A stretch of 64,000 bases of DNA from Photorhabdus bodei (GCF_003287735.1 NZ_NSCM01000001.1:248001-312000), one strand, 5' to 3'; counted from the first letter of the stretch, positions 48,690 to 59,563 are shown. The notes: generated by a model from the letters alone, not told the origin. A program made the numbers and translations.

Positions 48690-49681
48690 TGCCATTACTA
48701 GACATTCGCAATCTCACTATTGAATTTATGACTGCCAAAGGGCCAGTTAAAGCGGTTGATCGCGTCAGTATGTCACTGACAGAAGGCGAAATACGTGGTC
48801 TGGTTGGTGAATCCGGCTCAGGTAAAAGCTTGATTGCCAAAGCAATAAGCGGAGTCACTAAAGATAATCTCAAAGTGACGGCTGACCGTTTTCGCTTCGA
48901 TGATATTGACCTGCTCCGTCTGACTCCACGTCAGCGCCGAAAAGTGATCGGCCACAATATCTCAATGATTTTTCAGGAGCCACAATCCTGTCTTGATCCT
49001 TCTGAAAATATTGGTCGTCAACTCATTCAAGCCATTCCCTGCTGGACATACAAAGGCCGTTGGTGGCAACGTTTCAAATGGCGAAAACGCCGGGCTATTG
49101 AATTACTCCATCGTGTGGGAATTAAAGATCATAAAGACATTATGAGTAGCTTCCCTTGCGAGTTAACGGAGGGAGAGTGCCAAAAGGTCATGATTGCTAT
49201 CGCATTGGCTAACCAACCACGCCTGCTGATTGCAGATGAACCAACCAATGCGATGGAACCGACCACACAAGCTCAGATTTTCCGTCTGTTAGCACGATTG
49301 AATCAGAACAACAACACCACCATTTTACTGATAAGTCATGACTTGCAAGTCATGAGCAAATTGGTGGATCGCATTAATGTTCTGTACTGTGGTCAAACGG
49401 TCGAAAGCGCCGTTCCCGATGAATTACTGGTAACACCACACCACCCTTACACACAAGCGTTAAGCCGCGCTATCCCTGATTTTGGTAGCTCTTTGCCCCA
49501 TAAAAGCAGGTTAAACACCTTATCAGGCGCTATTCCATCCCTTGAACACTTACCCATCGGCTGCCGTTTAGGTCCGCGTTGTCCTTATGCGCAAAAAACG
49601 TGTATTGAAACACCGCGGTTGCGGGTGATTAAAAACCACGCTTTTGCCTGCCACTTTCCACTGAATCTGGAGGAACAGTAA
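48689..49681 (+). CDS. sapD: SapD ATPase subunit
   Basis: 330 residues, OppD-like. Walker [15 protein letters not shown], Walker [13 protein letters not shown]. The ABC signature is degenerate ([15 protein letters not shown] instead of LSGGQ), as is usual for SapD. A C-terminal oligopeptide-transporter Fe-S-type Cys cluster is visible ([15 protein letters not shown]...FACHFP). In E. coli SapD also supplies ATP-binding to Trk potassium uptake. Confidence 0.95.
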   Translation: MPLLDIRNLTIEFMTAKGPVKAVDRVSMSLTEGEIRGLVGESGSGKSLIAKAISGVTKDNLKVTADRFRFDDIDLLRLTPRQRRKVIGHNISMIFQEPQSCLDPSENIGRQLIQAIPCWTYKGRWWQRFKWRKRRAIELLHRVGIKDHKDIMSSFPCELTEGECQKVMIAIALANQPRLLIADEPTNAMEPTTQAQIFRLLARLNQNNNTTILLISHDLQVMSKLVDRINVLYCGQTVESAVPDELLVTPHHPYTQALSRAIPDFGSSLPHKSRLNTLSGAIPSLEHLPIGCRLGPRCPYAQKTCIETPRLRVIKNHAFACHFPLNLEEQ

Positions 49682-50491
49682 TTGATTAATACTCTGCTAG
49701 AAGTCAGGAACTTGGCTAAAACTTTTCGCTATCGAACGGGGTTTTTTCATCGTCAACATCTCAATGCGGTAAAACCCGTAAGCTTTACCTTAAAAGCTAA
49801 ACAGACGCTGGCGATTATTGGTGAAAACGGTTCTGGAAAATCAACACTGGCAAAAATGCTTTCAGGCGTCATCGAGCCAACTGCCGGTGAAATCATGATC
49901 GAAGGCCATAAACTCACTTACGGTGATTACAGTTATCGCAGCCAACGCATTCGCATGATATTTCAGGACCCAAGTACGTCGCTAAATCCTCGTCAGCGTA
50001 TTGGACAAATTCTTGATATTCCCCTTCTGCTTAATACAGCGCTTAATACAATGGAGCGGGAAAAACGGATCAACCAGACATTGCGACAAGTTGGCCTGTT
50101 ACCGGACCATGCCAATTATTATCCACATATGTTAGCCTCAGGCCAGAAACAGCGGGTAGCACTGGCGCGCGCATTGATATTACAACCTCAGATTATTATT
50201 GCTGATGAGGCATTAGCATCACTCGATATGTCTATGCGATCTCAAATCATTAATCTGATGTTGGAATTACAGGAAAAACAAGGTATTTCTTACCTCTATG
50301 TCACCCAGCATCTTGGCATGATGAAACATATCAGCGATCAGGTGCTGGTCATGCATCAAGGGGAAGTTGTTGAGCGGGGAAATACAGCAGAAGTGTTGGC
50401 TTCTCCTCTGCACGATATGACCCGCCGTTTAATCGCTAGCCATTTTGGTGAAGCACTCACCGCTGATGCCTGGCGGCAGGATATTCCTTAA
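49682..50491 (+). CDS. sapF: SapF ATPase subunit
   Basis: 269 residues, starting at a TTG placed directly after the sapD TAA; the encoded start INTLLEVRNLAKTFRYRTGFF matches the family so the rare start codon is accepted. Walker A IGENGSGKSTLAKML, signature LASGQKQRVALARAL, Walker B IIIADEALASLDMS. OppF-like partner of SapD; last gene of the operon. Confidence 0.94.
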   Translation: MINTLLEVRNLAKTFRYRTGFFHRQHLNAVKPVSFTLKAKQTLAIIGENGSGKSTLAKMLSGVIEPTAGEIMIEGHKLTYGDYSYRSQRIRMIFQDPSTSLNPRQRIGQILDIPLLLNTALNTMEREKRINQTLRQVGLLPDHANYYPHMLASGQKQRVALARALILQPQIIIADEALASLDMSMRSQIINLMLELQEKQGISYLYVTQHLGMMKHISDQVLVMHQGEVVERGNTAEVLASPLHDMTRRLIASHFGEALTADAWRQDIP

Positions 50492-50665
50492 CATATAGAA
50501 AACGATAATCACTGCTCGGAGCAGAACGCAAAATACAGCATATTTCTCTCTAGCGTGATAGAATTACTGGGTTTATTAACAATAAAACGTCATATTGATA
50601 TTGTCTCTGTGAGCAATTTTAATCCATGAATATCATTACCGGCGTTATCACACAAGGATACTGTT

Positions 50666-51454
50666 ATGGGTTTTATGACCGGCAAGCGCATTCTGATCAC
50701 TGGCGTCGCCAGTAAACTCTCCATCGCTTATGGTGTTGCAAAAGCAATGCATGACCAGGGAGCTGAGCTGGCTTTCACTTATCAAAATGACAAGTTGAAA
50801 CCTCGTGTTGAAGAATTTGCTGCTTCCCTAAATTCTACTATCGTTCTGCCTTGCGATGTAGCTGAAGACGAAAGCATTGAAGTCCTGTTCACCGAACTGA
50901 GTAAAATTTGGCCAAAATTCGATGGTTTTGTTCACTCCATTGGCTTTGCACCTGCTGATCAACTGGATGGTAACTATGTCAGTTCCGTTACCCGCGAAGG
51001 TTTTAGAATCGCGCACGACATCAGCTCTTACAGCTTTGTTGCTATGGCAAAAACTTGCCGAGAAATGCTGAACCCAAATTCTGCTTTACTGACTCTCACC
51101 TACTTGGGAGCAGAGCGCTCAATCCCTAACTATAATGTAATGGGTCTGGCAAAAGCATCTCTGGAAGCTAACGTCCGTTATATGGCTAACGCCATGGGCG
51201 CTGAAGGTATTCGTGTTAACGGTATCTCTGCCGGGCCTATCCGTACTTTGGCTGCGTCTGGCATCAAAGATTTCCGTAAAATGCTGGCTCACTGTGAATC
51301 CGTTAACCCAATTCGCCGCACTGTAACAACTGAAGATGTTGGTAACGCTGCGGCATTCTTGTGCTCGGATCTGTCCGGCGGTATTACCGGTGAAATCCTG
51401 CATGTTGACGGTGGTTTCAGCATTGCCGCAATGAATGAGCTGGAATTGAAATAA
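50666..51454 (+). CDS. fabI: Enoyl-[acyl-carrier-protein] reductase (NADH)
   Basis: 262 residues, the E. coli length. An SDR-type fold: [45 protein letters not shown], and the active-site Tyr/Lys arrangement in [19 protein letters not shown], with [13 protein letters not shown]. It completes each fatty acid elongation cycle. It follows sapF as in E. coli (ycjD absent) but has its own leader of about 170 bp and a strong terminator. Confidence 0.97.
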   Translation: MGFMTGKRILITGVASKLSIAYGVAKAMHDQGAELAFTYQNDKLKPRVEEFAASLNSTIVLPCDVAEDESIEVLFTELSKIWPKFDGFVHSIGFAPADQLDGNYVSSVTREGFRIAHDISSYSFVAMAKTCREMLNPNSALLTLTYLGAERSIPNYNVMGLAKASLEANVRYMANAMGAEGIRVNGISAGPIRTLAASGIKDFRKMLAHCESVNPIRRTVTTEDVGNAAAFLCSDLSGGITGEILHVDGGFSIAAMNELELK

Positions 51455-51489
51455 TCTGATTAATAATCAGTAAATTTCAACTCACAAAA

Positions 51490-51523
51490 CAAGGCCCGAA
51501 AAGCTAGTTTTTCGGGCCTTTTA
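51490..51523 (+). terminator. fabI terminator
   Basis: AAGGCCCGAAAA-GCTAG-TTTTTCGGGCCTTTT, a 12-bp stem with T-run, 35 bases after the stop. Confidence 0.92.
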
Positions 51524-51538
51524 TTATCAATAAAATAA

Positions 51539-51665
51539 TATACCCGTCATCTTTCAAGTTGCCTCTTTGTTGGCTGCACTCACTCACCCCGGTCACATAG
51601 TTTGCTATGCTCCCGGGGATTCGCTCCCTTGCCGTCGCGATGCAGCTTGAAATCTATAAGGTATA
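51539..51665 (-). repeat. ERIC element 10
   Basis: Full-length copy just behind the fabI terminator; right end slightly diverged (TCTATAAGGTATA). Confidence 0.92.
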
Positions 51666-51998
51666 GATTAATCACTTCATTAAATCATCACTAATAGGTA
51701 AAAATTAATTTTAAATCAAAATATAAAAAAACGATTAGGCCGAATTATTAAACCCTTTGTAATTAAAGAGTTAAATGATATTACCTTATAATTGTTTTAC
51801 CGAAATAAAAAATATCAGCTTGTTTCCTTGCACTAATCAGTAATATGTCCTTTAATATAATCAACAACTTAATTTCATAAAATCGATTATTAGGTCAATA
51901 TTTTATTTTTATTATTATTTTAACCTTTTAGTTTTAATATTATATTTCATGCTTTCATACAATTTAATCATATTTATTATTTTAGCAAGGTGCATAAA
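51666..51998. other. AT-rich leader of the hypothetical gene
   Basis: About 330 bp of very AT-rich sequence between ERIC 10 and the next start codon. No ORF or repeat is seen; AT-rich promoter regions of this kind are typical H-NS-bound accessory DNA (inference). Confidence 0.35.
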
Positions 51999-52595
51999 AT
52001 GAAAAATGATTTTTTAATTATATCCAATATGTTTAAATCAATTACCAATATAAAATTACCAGAATGCCTGAAACATTATGATCTATCCCAAGAAATTGCA
52101 GCTTCTTGGAATGAATTCAGTGGATCATTATATCGCTGGCCATCAGCACTGGAAGATTATGAATATGCATATAATTCCGATGAACAAGATATTGATAGAA
52201 TCATTAAAAATATACACAAAGCAACAACTTATTTAGGTTCACTTAGCAGTGGATATTTAGGTCATGGTTATATTGCCAGAGTCAATCATGCATTGAAAGA
52301 AATTGAATCAGATTTTAGTAAGCTAAACGATTTCATCTCAAAATTACCACAACCATTTGAAATATCTCAAATTAATTTTGAAAGCAAGAAAAACTTCGCA
52401 GAAAAGACACATATAAAAATACAACAATTATTAAAGAATATTCCCGATGGAGAAGATAAAAAACAAATATATAAACTCTCTTTATTGATGGAAGAAATCA
52501 CTTTAAACATACCAGATATTTCATTTAGTCTTAGAAATATAAACAATTCAGTCAATAAACTTAATGGACAAATAAAAGCAATTAATAATAAATAA
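51999..52595 (+). CDS. Hypothetical helical protein
   Basis: The ATG at 51999 has AAGG eight bases upstream, better than the GTG nine bases earlier; 198 residues. No signal peptide or membrane segment. The sequence looks largely alpha-helical with heptad-like runs in the second half (FAEKTHIKIQQLLKNI, SFSLRNINNSVNKLNGQIKAINN). Base composition is far more AT-rich than flanking fabI and gstA, which suggests horizontal acquisition. No family recognised; the long amphipathic helices are compatible with an alpha-helical toxin or adaptor, but that is speculation. Confidence 0.55.
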   Translation: MKNDFLIISNMFKSITNIKLPECLKHYDLSQEIAASWNEFSGSLYRWPSALEDYEYAYNSDEQDIDRIIKNIHKATTYLGSLSSGYLGHGYIARVNHALKEIESDFSKLNDFISKLPQPFEISQINFESKKNFAEKTHIKIQQLLKNIPDGEDKKQIYKLSLLMEEITLNIPDISFSLRNINNSVNKLNGQIKAINNK

Positions 52596-52941
52596 CGTTT
52601 CATAATTCTGCTACACATAGCCTTATTCAACCCATTGTTATACATAGAATTATGGGTGGCATAAGATGTAGCACTATTTTGGAATCTTATTTATTTACAA
52701 TGAGTTAGTCGAAAACTTTAATGAAGAAAATAAAAAAGATATTTTCACGAGAAACTATAGGCAATGCATGGTCTATTTTAGTGATTTTACAAATAAATTC
52801 AATTTATTTTCCTATGATTACAAATCATTTAACAAAAATAATATATTAATTATCTTATAATCAATATAAGATGAATTTTTGCAACTATCAATAATCGCCA
52901 TTATTTATTCCATATAATATAACCAGTTGTAAAATATGCTA
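52596..52941. other. AT-rich gap after the hypothetical gene
   Basis: No convincing gene. A 42-codon frame (start about 52721) with a weakly hydrophobic middle is seen but lacks a ribosome site. No terminator with a T-run was identified. Confidence 0.35.
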
Positions 52942-53068
52942 TATACCCGTCATCTTTCAAATTGCTTCTTTGTTGGCTGCACTCACTCACCCCGGTCACA
53001 GAGTTATCTATGCTCCCGGGGATTCTCTCCCTTGTCGTCGCGATGCATCTTGAAATCCATAGGGTATA
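52942..53068 (-). repeat. ERIC element 11
   Basis: Slightly diverged copy (AAATTGCTTCTTTG, CTTGTCGTCGCG) upstream of gstA. Confidence 0.9.
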
Positions 53069-53162
53069 TTTCCATCTATCGTGGTAGTATATATCAAGGC
53101 TATAGCAATGCCTTACTGAGTTCCTTTGTTCTATTATATCGAAAATTTTTAAGGAGCCATAC

Positions 53163-53768
53163 ATGAAACTTTATTACCAACCTGGAGCTTGTTCTCTCTC
53201 ACCTCACATCATACTTCGTGAAGCAGGGCTTGATTTCAGCGTGATTAAAGTTGATCTGAAAACTAAAAAAACGGAGAACGGCGACGATTTCTTCGCAACC
53301 AATCCAAAAGGCCAGATACCCACTCTTCTGTTAGATAACAATGAGATCCTCACCGAAGGCTCTGTTATTGTCCAATATATTGCCGACCAGAAACCGGACA
53401 AAAAATTAATTGCGCCAGCCGGAACGATGGAACGATATCGTCAACTTGAATGGCTTAGCCATATTTCCAGCGAAATTCATAAAGGATTTTCGCCTCTGTT
53501 TTTTCCAGGAACACCAGAAAATTATCGTCCTGTTGCGATTAATAATCTACTGAGAAAATTCAAGTACATAGATGAAGTATTAGCAAAACAGCCATACATT
53601 GCCGGGGAGCATTTTACTGTTGCTGACGCTTACTTATTCACTCTCAGTAATTGGGCACCTTTAGTGCAATTGGATCTATCTGATCGGGTTCATCTTAAAG
53701 CTTATCAAGAGAGAATTGCAGAACGTCCAAATGTTCGTGATGCACTGAAAGCGGAAGGGTTAATTTGA
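53163..53768 (+). CDS. gstA: Glutathione S-transferase
   Basis: 201 residues: thioredoxin-like N-terminal domain ([32 protein letters not shown], with the catalytic Cys10 of beta-class enzymes) and the [29 protein letters not shown] glutathione site. The helical C-terminal domain carries [16 protein letters not shown]. It conjugates glutathione to electrophiles. AAGGAGCC precedes the start. Convergent to pdxY, the order known from E. coli. Confidence 0.95.
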   Translation: MKLYYQPGACSLSPHIILREAGLDFSVIKVDLKTKKTENGDDFFATNPKGQIPTLLLDNNEILTEGSVIVQYIADQKPDKKLIAPAGTMERYRQLEWLSHISSEIHKGFSPLFFPGTPENYRPVAINNLLRKFKYIDEVLAKQPYIAGEHFTVADAYLFTLSNWAPLVQLDLSDRVHLKAYQERIAERPNVRDALKAEGLI

Positions 53769-53783
53769 TTTACAGATAAAAGA

Positions 53784-53814
53784 ACCGTTCCACACAATAT
53801 CAGTGGAACGGTTA
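53784..53814 (+). terminator. gstA terminator-like hairpin
   Basis: AACCGTTCCAC-(9 nt)-GTGGAACGGTT, a perfect 11-bp stem 16 bases after gstA. The T-run is poor, so rho-independence is uncertain. Confidence 0.55.
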
Positions 53815-53822
53815 AATATCTT

Positions 53823-53862
53823 TACCCGTCTTTCAAGATGCATCTTGAAATCCATTGGGTAT
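53823..53862. repeat. Mini-ERIC (internally deleted, 40 bp)
   Basis: TTACCCGTCTTTCAAG joined directly to ATGCATCTTGAAATCC and ATTGGGTA. Both ERIC ends are kept and about 87 bp of core are gone. It touches the pdxY stop codon (53862-53864). Confidence 0.75.
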
Positions 53863-54725
53863 TAATCTAACTGTATTGCCCAAAATTTATGATTAGGTGC
53901 CACCATTCTGTCCTGAGCAGCCACAATCTGTAGTTCGTATTCGCCCATCTCTTTGGTTGTTACCATCACTTCATAAACCGCAGCAGCGACATGTTCGAGG
54001 GCGGTTTGTAAAGACTCACCTTTTAATAGATTAACCAATAGCAAGCCGCTGGTTAAATCACCAACACCCACTGGCTGCCGTTCGCCAAAGTCCACCAAAG
54101 GCCGACTCACATGCCAGCTATGTTCTTTAGTCACTAATAGCATTTCAAAACGATCAGTCCGATAACCCGCGCGACTAAGGTGTTTAACCAGTACAATATC
54201 CGGCCCTTTATCGCATAGTGTCCGAGCAGCCACAACAGCCTGTTCTACATTAGTCACTTTCTGCATACTGAGTGTTTCAAGCTCCAGCAAATTTGGCGCA
54301 ATGATATCACTTACAGGAAGTGCATCTTTACACAAAAATTCAGCCACCCCAGGCACAACAATACAACCTTTTTCTGGGTGCCCCATAACGGGATCACAGA
54401 AATACCAAGCATCAGGATTCACCGCTTTTACCCGTTTTACTATATCGATAATATGGCCCCCTTGCTCCGCTGAACCGATATATCCACTCAGTACTGCATG
54501 ACAAGATTTGAGCTGTTCAATTTCTTCTATGCCCTGAACGATTTCTGTAAGATGGTTAGCTGGCATAACACACCCTTTCCATTGAGCATATTGGGTGTGA
54601 TTTGAAAACTGTACGGTATTCAACGGCCATACGTTTACCCCCATCCGACGCATAGGGAATTCCGCAGCACTGTTGCCAGCGTGACCAAAAACAACATGAG
54701 ATTGAATTGAAAGGATATTTTTCAC
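53862..54725 (-). CDS. pdxY: Pyridoxal kinase PdxY
   Basis: 287 residues, ribokinase-like: [62 protein letters not shown], and the catalytic [18 protein letters not shown] loop with the general-base Asp. It phosphorylates pyridoxal in B6 salvage. It lies downstream of tyrS on the same strand, with about 100 bases between, as in the pdxH-tyrS-pdxY cluster. Confidence 0.96.
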   Translation of the reverse strand: MKNILSIQSHVVFGHAGNSAAEFPMRRMGVNVWPLNTVQFSNHTQYAQWKGCVMPANHLTEIVQGIEEIEQLKSCHAVLSGYIGSAEQGGHIIDIVKRVKAVNPDAWYFCDPVMGHPEKGCIVVPGVAEFLCKDALPVSDIIAPNLLELETLSMQKVTNVEQAVVAARTLCDKGPDIVLVKHLSRAGYRTDRFEMLLVTKEHSWHVSRPLVDFGERQPVGVGDLTSGLLLVNLLKGESLQTALEHVAAAVYEVMVTTKEMGEYELQIVAAQDRMVAPNHKFWAIQLD

Positions 54726-54824
54726 AATGACGGCCTATATTTTTATTCTGGCTTCTGTTTATAAGATTAAAGTCATAGTAAGAAAAAGGACAACATTTGT
54801 TGCCCCATCATAATGCAATATTAG

Positions 54825-56099
54825 TTATTTCCAGCAGATCAAACAATCGTGTTTTTTACCACGACGCAGCAGGGTGTAACGATCAAACAGACGGTTACTG
54901 TCAGTAAACAGATATTCAGGTTCAGATTGTTTTTCACCATTAATTGCGACAGCGTTGGAACTGATCATCGTACGCGCCTGACCACGAGAAGGTACCAACC
55001 CGGCATTAACCAAAGCTTGTTGCAAATCTGCACCTTTTTCCAACTCAATTACCGGCATACCATCCTGCGCCAATTGAGCAAAATCCGCTTCGGTCAAATC
55101 AGCAGCAGCTCCGGAGAATAAACTTTCTGTAATCCGTTTAGCGGCTGCTAACCCCTCTTCACCATGCACCATACCGGTGACTTGTTCTGCCAACACGTAC
55201 TGAGCACGAGGAGCTTTACCGCTATTTTTATCTTCTTCTTCCAAAGCATCAATATCTTCAAGATTCATAAAGGTAAAGAATTTCAAGAAGCGATAAACAT
55301 CAGCATCCGCAGTGTTAATCCAGAATTGATAGAATTTGTATGGACTGGTTTTCTTCGGATCTAACCAAACAGCGCCACCTTCTGTCTTACCAAATTTAGT
55401 GCCATCAGATTTCGTGATCAATGGAACGGTCATGCCAAATACTTGTTTCTGGTTGATACGACGCGTTAGATCAATACCAGAAGTAATATTCCCCCACTGG
55501 TCAGAACCACCAATCTGTAACTCAACACCATGTACTTCATTCAGGCGAGCAAAATCATAGGATTGCAGTAGATTATAAGAAAACTCAGTGAAAGAGATAC
55601 CCACATCATCACGGTTCAAACGCTGTTTAACCGCCTCTTTGTTAATCATCTGATTAACTGAGAAATGTTTGCCGATATCACGCAGGAAAGTCAGAACATC
55701 CATGTTGCCAAACCAATCATAATTATTGGCTGTTTTAGCGCTATTTTCGCCACAATCAAAATCGAGGAAAGGTGAAACTTGTCTACGAATTTTCTCCACC
55801 CACTCTTTAACGGTAGCTTCAGTATTCAATTTACGTTCAGTGGCTTTGAAACTTGGATCACCAATCAAACCCGTAGCTCCACCAACTAACGCCACGGGTT
55901 TATGCCCGGCTAGCTGGAATCGTTTTAAACACAGCAAGGGAACCAGATGCCCCAAATGCAAGCTGTCAGCGGTCGGATCGAAACCACAATAGAGGGAGAC
56001 AGGACCCTGCGCCAGTCTCTCCGCTAACGCATTCTCATCCGTCACCTGGGCAATGAGGCCCCGCTCTTGCAGTTGTTTTATCAGGTTATTGCTAGACAT
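54825..56099 (-). CDS. tyrS: Tyrosyl-tRNA synthetase
   Basis: Start at 56099 (GGAG upstream) gives 424 residues, the E. coli length. Class I synthetase motifs: [21 protein letters not shown] (HIGH), [11 protein letters not shown], and KFGKTEGG (KMSKS equivalent). A C-terminal S4-like RNA-binding domain follows ([23 protein letters not shown]). An ATG 15 bases upstream is in frame and was rejected by homology. ERIC 12 separates it from pdxH. Confidence 0.97.
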   Translation of the reverse strand: MSSNNLIKQLQERGLIAQVTDENALAERLAQGPVSLYCGFDPTADSLHLGHLVPLLCLKRFQLAGHKPVALVGGATGLIGDPSFKATERKLNTEATVKEWVEKIRRQVSPFLDFDCGENSAKTANNYDWFGNMDVLTFLRDIGKHFSVNQMINKEAVKQRLNRDDVGISFTEFSYNLLQSYDFARLNEVHGVELQIGGSDQWGNITSGIDLTRRINQKQVFGMTVPLITKSDGTKFGKTEGGAVWLDPKKTSPYKFYQFWINTADADVYRFLKFFTFMNLEDIDALEEEDKNSGKAPRAQYVLAEQVTGMVHGEEGLAAAKRITESLFSGAAADLTEADFAQLAQDGMPVIELEKGADLQQALVNAGLVPSRGQARTMISSNAVAINGEKQSEPEYLFTDSNRLFDRYTLLRRGKKHDCLICWK

Positions 56100-56164
56100 T
56101 AATGACTCCATCAATTTGTGTATTTTGTCTGTTGTATAAATCGCGATTTAAAAAGAGTGCGGCA

Positions 56165-56291
56165 TATACCCGTTATCCTTCAAGTTGCCTCTTTGTTGGC
56201 TGCACTCGCTCACCCCGGTCACATCGTTACCTATGCTCCCGGGGATTCACTCCCTTGCCGTCGCGATGCATCTTGAAATCCATAGGGTATA
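56165..56291 (-). repeat. ERIC element 12
   Basis: Full copy between pdxH and tyrS, therefore inside what is a co-transcribed cluster in relatives. Confidence 0.92.
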
Positions 56292-56343
56292 GGATAAAAC
56301 GCCAATACTATAAGTGCTAGTATTAAAAATGATAATCCACGAT

Positions 56344-56997
56344 TTATGGTGCAAGCCTGTCAACATGCCAGATATCGCCTTGCCGTTGATAAATAAACCG
56401 ATCATGGAGCCGGTTTGCACCACCTTGCCAAAATTCAACAGAATCAAAGGTCACTTTGAATCCCCCCCAAAAGCTAGGCAAAGGCACCTCACCATTCAAG
56501 AATTTCTGTTTCAATTCAAGGAACTTCCCTTCTAAAACACCGCGTGCGGAAATACGGGAAGATTGTTGTGATGCCCATGCGGCAATCTGGCTATCTCTAG
56601 GACGGCTATGGAAATATTTCACCACCTCAACAGGAGAAAGTCGTTCCGCTTTACCAAGAAAAGAGACTTGCCTTTCCAAAGGATACCAAGGGAAATGGAG
56701 GCTGATTTTGTTATTGTGCGCCAAATGTTTCGCTTTCCGGCTGCCTAAATTTGTATAAAAAATCAGACTATTTGTATCAAAATGCTTCAATAACACAATA
56801 CGTTGATACGGTTGACCATTCTCATCGACCGTCGCTATAGACATTGCTGTGGGATCACTCAACTTAGCGTCACATGCTTGATTAAGCCAACGCTCAAAAA
56901 GTTCGATGGGCTCTTCAGTCAAATCCTTACGTCTTAACCCACCACGAATATATTCACGGCGTAATTCTGCGACATCAAATTCATTATGTTCTGACAT
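56344..56997 (-). CDS. pdxH: Pyridoxine/pyridoxamine 5'-phosphate oxidase
   Basis: 217 residues from 56997; an ATG 18 bases upstream is also possible and neither ribosome site is strong. FMN/PLP motifs: [86 protein letters not shown]. It makes pyridoxal phosphate. Genes for three B6/tyrosine functions cluster here. mliC, which I recall between pdxH and anmK in E. coli, is absent: the gap is about 50 bases. Confidence 0.96.
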   Translation of the reverse strand: MSEHNEFDVAELRREYIRGGLRRKDLTEEPIELFERWLNQACDAKLSDPTAMSIATVDENGQPYQRIVLLKHFDTNSLIFYTNLGSRKAKHLAHNNKISLHFPWYPLERQVSFLGKAERLSPVEVVKYFHSRPRDSQIAAWASQQSSRISARGVLEGKFLELKQKFLNGEVPLPSFWGGFKVTFDSVEFWQGGANRLHDRFIYQRQGDIWHVDRLAP

Positions 56998-57046
56998 TAA
57001 CGTAGCTCTGTTCATGACTCACTAAATACCCAATAGCTTATCATTG

Positions 57047-58165
57047 TTATTGATTAATAACAGGATAAATCGCTCCTAAAATAGTTTCAGTACTCGCACC
57101 GGTAACAGAGGGTAAATTCCCTGGCACACCTGACATTGTACGGAATGCTAACCAAGCAAATGCCAGTGCTTCCATATCATCACCGCTTAAGCCATATTTA
57201 TCTGTCGGGCAAACCTCCGTCCCCGGTAATAAGGCAGAAAGTCGACTCATTATCTGCGGGTTACGTGCGCCACCACCACAAACCAACAGACGTTCACATC
57301 CACCACTCAACATAATTTGCTGTGATACAGACGCTGCTGTCAGCTCGGCCAGCGTTGCCTGAACATCGACAGGAGATATGTCAGGAAAGTTAACTAATTG
57401 CGCCTCCAACCAACTCATATTGAAATACTCCCGGCCTGTACTTTTAGGGGCTGGTCGTGAAAAATAGTGATCAGAAAGCATTTGTCCGAGCAATTTGTTA
57501 TTAACAACACCTTTTCGTGCCCATTGCGCATCTTTATCATAAGGTTTTTTCTGATGACGCCATACCCAACTATCCATCAGCATATTACCCGGACCTGTGT
57601 CATACCCTTTGACAGGTGATCCAGGTAATAGCGTCGTTATATTGGCAATACCACCGATATTGAGAATTATCCTTCGTTCTGTCGAATGGCCTAATACGGC
57701 GAAATGAAAAACTGGAACTAATGGCGCTCCCTGCCCACCATATGCCATATCCCTCCGACGAAAATCGCCAACCACAGTTATTCCAGTCAAAGCCGCAATA
57801 CGGTTATTGTCGCCAAGTTGCATAGTGAAAGGCGTATGACTATCTGGCTCATGCCAAACGGTTTGCCCATGACATCCCACAGCAGTAATATCACTTGTGG
57901 TTAACCCTGTTTTAATCAGTAAGCCTTGTACAGCTTCAGCGAATAAAGAACCAAGTTCATAATCCAACCGACCGATTGCCGATAATGTCGTTTGCTGCCC
58001 TTGACAGACTGCGAGAATTTTCTGTTTTAATTCGTATGGGAATGGATGCGAATAACTGGCTTGCTGAGCAACAACTTTATCATTGATTGCGGCAAGCACC
58101 ACATCAACGCCATCCAGACTTGTACCCGACATTACACCAATATAACGACCTGACTTCATAACCAT
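57047..58165 (-). CDS. anmK: Anhydro-N-acetylmuramic acid kinase
   Basis: 372 residues; the ATG at 58165 has AAGG at good spacing, so it is preferred over the ATG two codons later. Actin-like ATPase fold: [79 protein letters not shown]. It converts anhydroMurNAc from wall turnover to MurNAc-6-phosphate. Divergent from slyB, as in E. coli. Confidence 0.96.
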   Translation of the reverse strand: MVMKSGRYIGVMSGTSLDGVDVVLAAINDKVVAQQASYSHPFPYELKQKILAVCQGQQTTLSAIGRLDYELGSLFAEAVQGLLIKTGLTTSDITAVGCHGQTVWHEPDSHTPFTMQLGDNNRIAALTGITVVGDFRRRDMAYGGQGAPLVPVFHFAVLGHSTERRIILNIGGIANITTLLPGSPVKGYDTGPGNMLMDSWVWRHQKKPYDKDAQWARKGVVNNKLLGQMLSDHYFSRPAPKSTGREYFNMSWLEAQLVNFPDISPVDVQATLAELTAASVSQQIMLSGGCERLLVCGGGARNPQIMSRLSALLPGTEVCPTDKYGLSGDDMEALAFAWLAFRTMSGVPGNLPSVTGASTETILGAIYPVINQ

Positions 58166-58356
58166 TTAATTTGCCTTCCTGCTTAGAATCTGTCTTGATA
58201 AAATCAGAAACCATGCCAATAACTATAAAGCGCAGTGGTTTTGGCTGTATATGACTAATAGACAAACGAAGGAATAAAACCTGAGTTTTGGAAACAACTT
58301 CACAAAAAATGCTGAATTTTTCATTAATAGCTATTTCTTTTAAAAATCTCTATTGA

Positions 58357-58373
58357 CGTTTAATATATGTTTA
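58357..58373 (+). promoter_or_regulatory. PhoP-type box of slyB
   Basis: CGTTTA-ATATA-TGTTTA, the GTTTA-N5-TGTTTA direct hexamer repeat bound by PhoP. It is followed after 12 bases by a possible -10 (TAATGT, 58386-58391), the known architecture of PhoP-activated promoters. slyB is a PhoP target in E. coli and Salmonella. Confidence 0.75.
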
Positions 58374-58506
58374 GCACTAGATTGCTAATGTACTGATATT
58401 CTATTTGAATAAACTTTTTATTACTTATTGCCAATGCCGGTTGTTAGCCTGATTGCCCAGTGAGCTATCAGATTTCCGCAGTCAGGCATCGAAATTAGGA
58501 GTTACT

Positions 58507-58977
58507 ATGTTTAAGCACTTTTTAGTTAGCGCGGTCGCCGTTGCTTCATTATCAGGCTGTGTCAACACCGATTCTCTTTCTGGTGATACCTACACTGCTG
58601 GACAAGCTAAGCAGGTCCAAACTGTCTCTTACGGCACAGTTGTTTCTGTTCGTCCTATCAATATTCAGGCGAGCAGCAATGAGAATGTATTAGGCGCGAT
58701 TGGTGGTGCAGTTCTAGGAGGCCTTGTTGGTAATACTATTGGTGGTGGCAGTGGCAACACATTAGCAACTGCCGCCGGTGCGATTGCCGGTGGTGTCGCG
58801 GGCCAAAATGTTCAGGGAGCTCTTAACACAACTAAAGGTGTAGAACTCGAAATTCGTCGTGACAGTGGTGAAAGCATCATTGTTGTTCAAAAACAAGGCA
58901 AAACACTCTTTCATAAAGGCCAACGTGTAAGAATCGCAGGCCAAGGTAGTAATATTACTGTTTCACCTCGACAATAA
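58507..58977 (+). CDS. slyB: Outer membrane lipoprotein SlyB
   Basis: Start at 58507 behind AGGAG; 156 residues. Lipobox ASLSGC after a short signal sequence. The glycine-zipper block GAIGGAVLGGLVGNTIGGGSGNTLATAAGAIAGGVAGQNVQ lies in the middle, followed by the conserved VELEIRRDSGESIIVVQKQG. SlyB stabilises outer membrane proteins under envelope stress. It is convergent to slyA, and probably under PhoP control given the upstream box. Confidence 0.95.
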   Translation: MFKHFLVSAVAVASLSGCVNTDSLSGDTYTAGQAKQVQTVSYGTVVSVRPINIQASSNENVLGAIGGAVLGGLVGNTIGGGSGNTLATAAGAIAGGVAGQNVQGALNTTKGVELEIRRDSGESIIVVQKQGKTLFHKGQRVRIAGQGSNITVSPRQ

Positions 58978-58991
58978 GATATAGATAAGAA

Positions 58992-59022
58992 AACCGTGAC
59001 TTCATTTTAGTAAGTCGCGGTC
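58992..59022 (+). terminator. slyB terminator-like hairpin
   Basis: ACCGTGACTT-(11 nt)-AAGTCGCGGT with one G-T pair, then CTTCTTTC. Lies between convergent slyB and slyA. Confidence 0.5.
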
Positions 59023-59061
59023 TTCTTTCATCCGGTTAGCATTTCATGGATATCGTCATTA

Positions 59062-59493
59062 CTATCTATTTTGTAATTGGATAATATTTTGCTCTAACTT
59101 CTGAACTAAAGTGGAAAGAAAAGCAAGTTCCTCGCGTGAAATACCTCCCAGAATCTCATTTCTTGTGGATTCAATAACACCATCTAACTCCCTAATAACC
59201 GATGCAGAATCTTCAGTTAGCTTGATTCTCTTTGCACGACGATCATTGGCACAAGTATGCCGGGTGATAAGTTTTTTTTCCTCAAGCTGATCTAATGTCC
59301 TGACTAAAGATGGTTGCTCGATACCGATAGCTTTCGCCAACTGTATCTGAGATTGCTCCTGAGGTAACCGGCTAATATTGTATAACGTTACCCAATGAGT
59401 CTGAGTTAATTCTAACGGCTTTAAACGATAGTCAATTAAAGCTCGCCAAATACGAACTAACCGTGCCAGATCTGATCCCAATGTAGATTCCAA
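59062..59493 (-). CDS. slyA: MarR-family regulator SlyA
   Basis: 143 residues. [94 protein letters not shown] covers the dimerisation helices and winged helix, close to enterobacterial SlyA. It often counters H-NS silencing and controls virulence and envelope genes. It stands convergent to slyB. Its promoter region carries a palindromic candidate site, suggesting autoregulation. Confidence 0.96.
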   Translation of the reverse strand: MESTLGSDLARLVRIWRALIDYRLKPLELTQTHWVTLYNISRLPQEQSQIQLAKAIGIEQPSLVRTLDQLEEKKLITRHTCANDRRAKRIKLTEDSASVIRELDGVIESTRNEILGGISREELAFLSTLVQKLEQNIIQLQNR

Positions 59494-59549
59494 TTGTCCC
59501 TCCTTAAATAACTAGCCTACTAAACATAACAGCCAAATTTTTCTAAATC

Positions 59550-59563
59550 AGGCTAACTAGCCT
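59550..59563. promoter_or_regulatory. Palindrome upstream of slyA
   Basis: AGGCTA-AC-TAGCCT, perfect 6-bp arms, 57 bases before slyA. An AACTAGCC half repeats at about 59508. It resembles the SlyA motif TTAGCAAGCTAA only in its core (GCTA...TAGC), so it is a candidate autoregulatory site. Confidence 0.4.

Noticed and set aside
52721-52849. 42-codon frame after the hypothetical gene
   Set aside because: No ribosome site and no recognisable features; the region is AT-rich with many chance frames.
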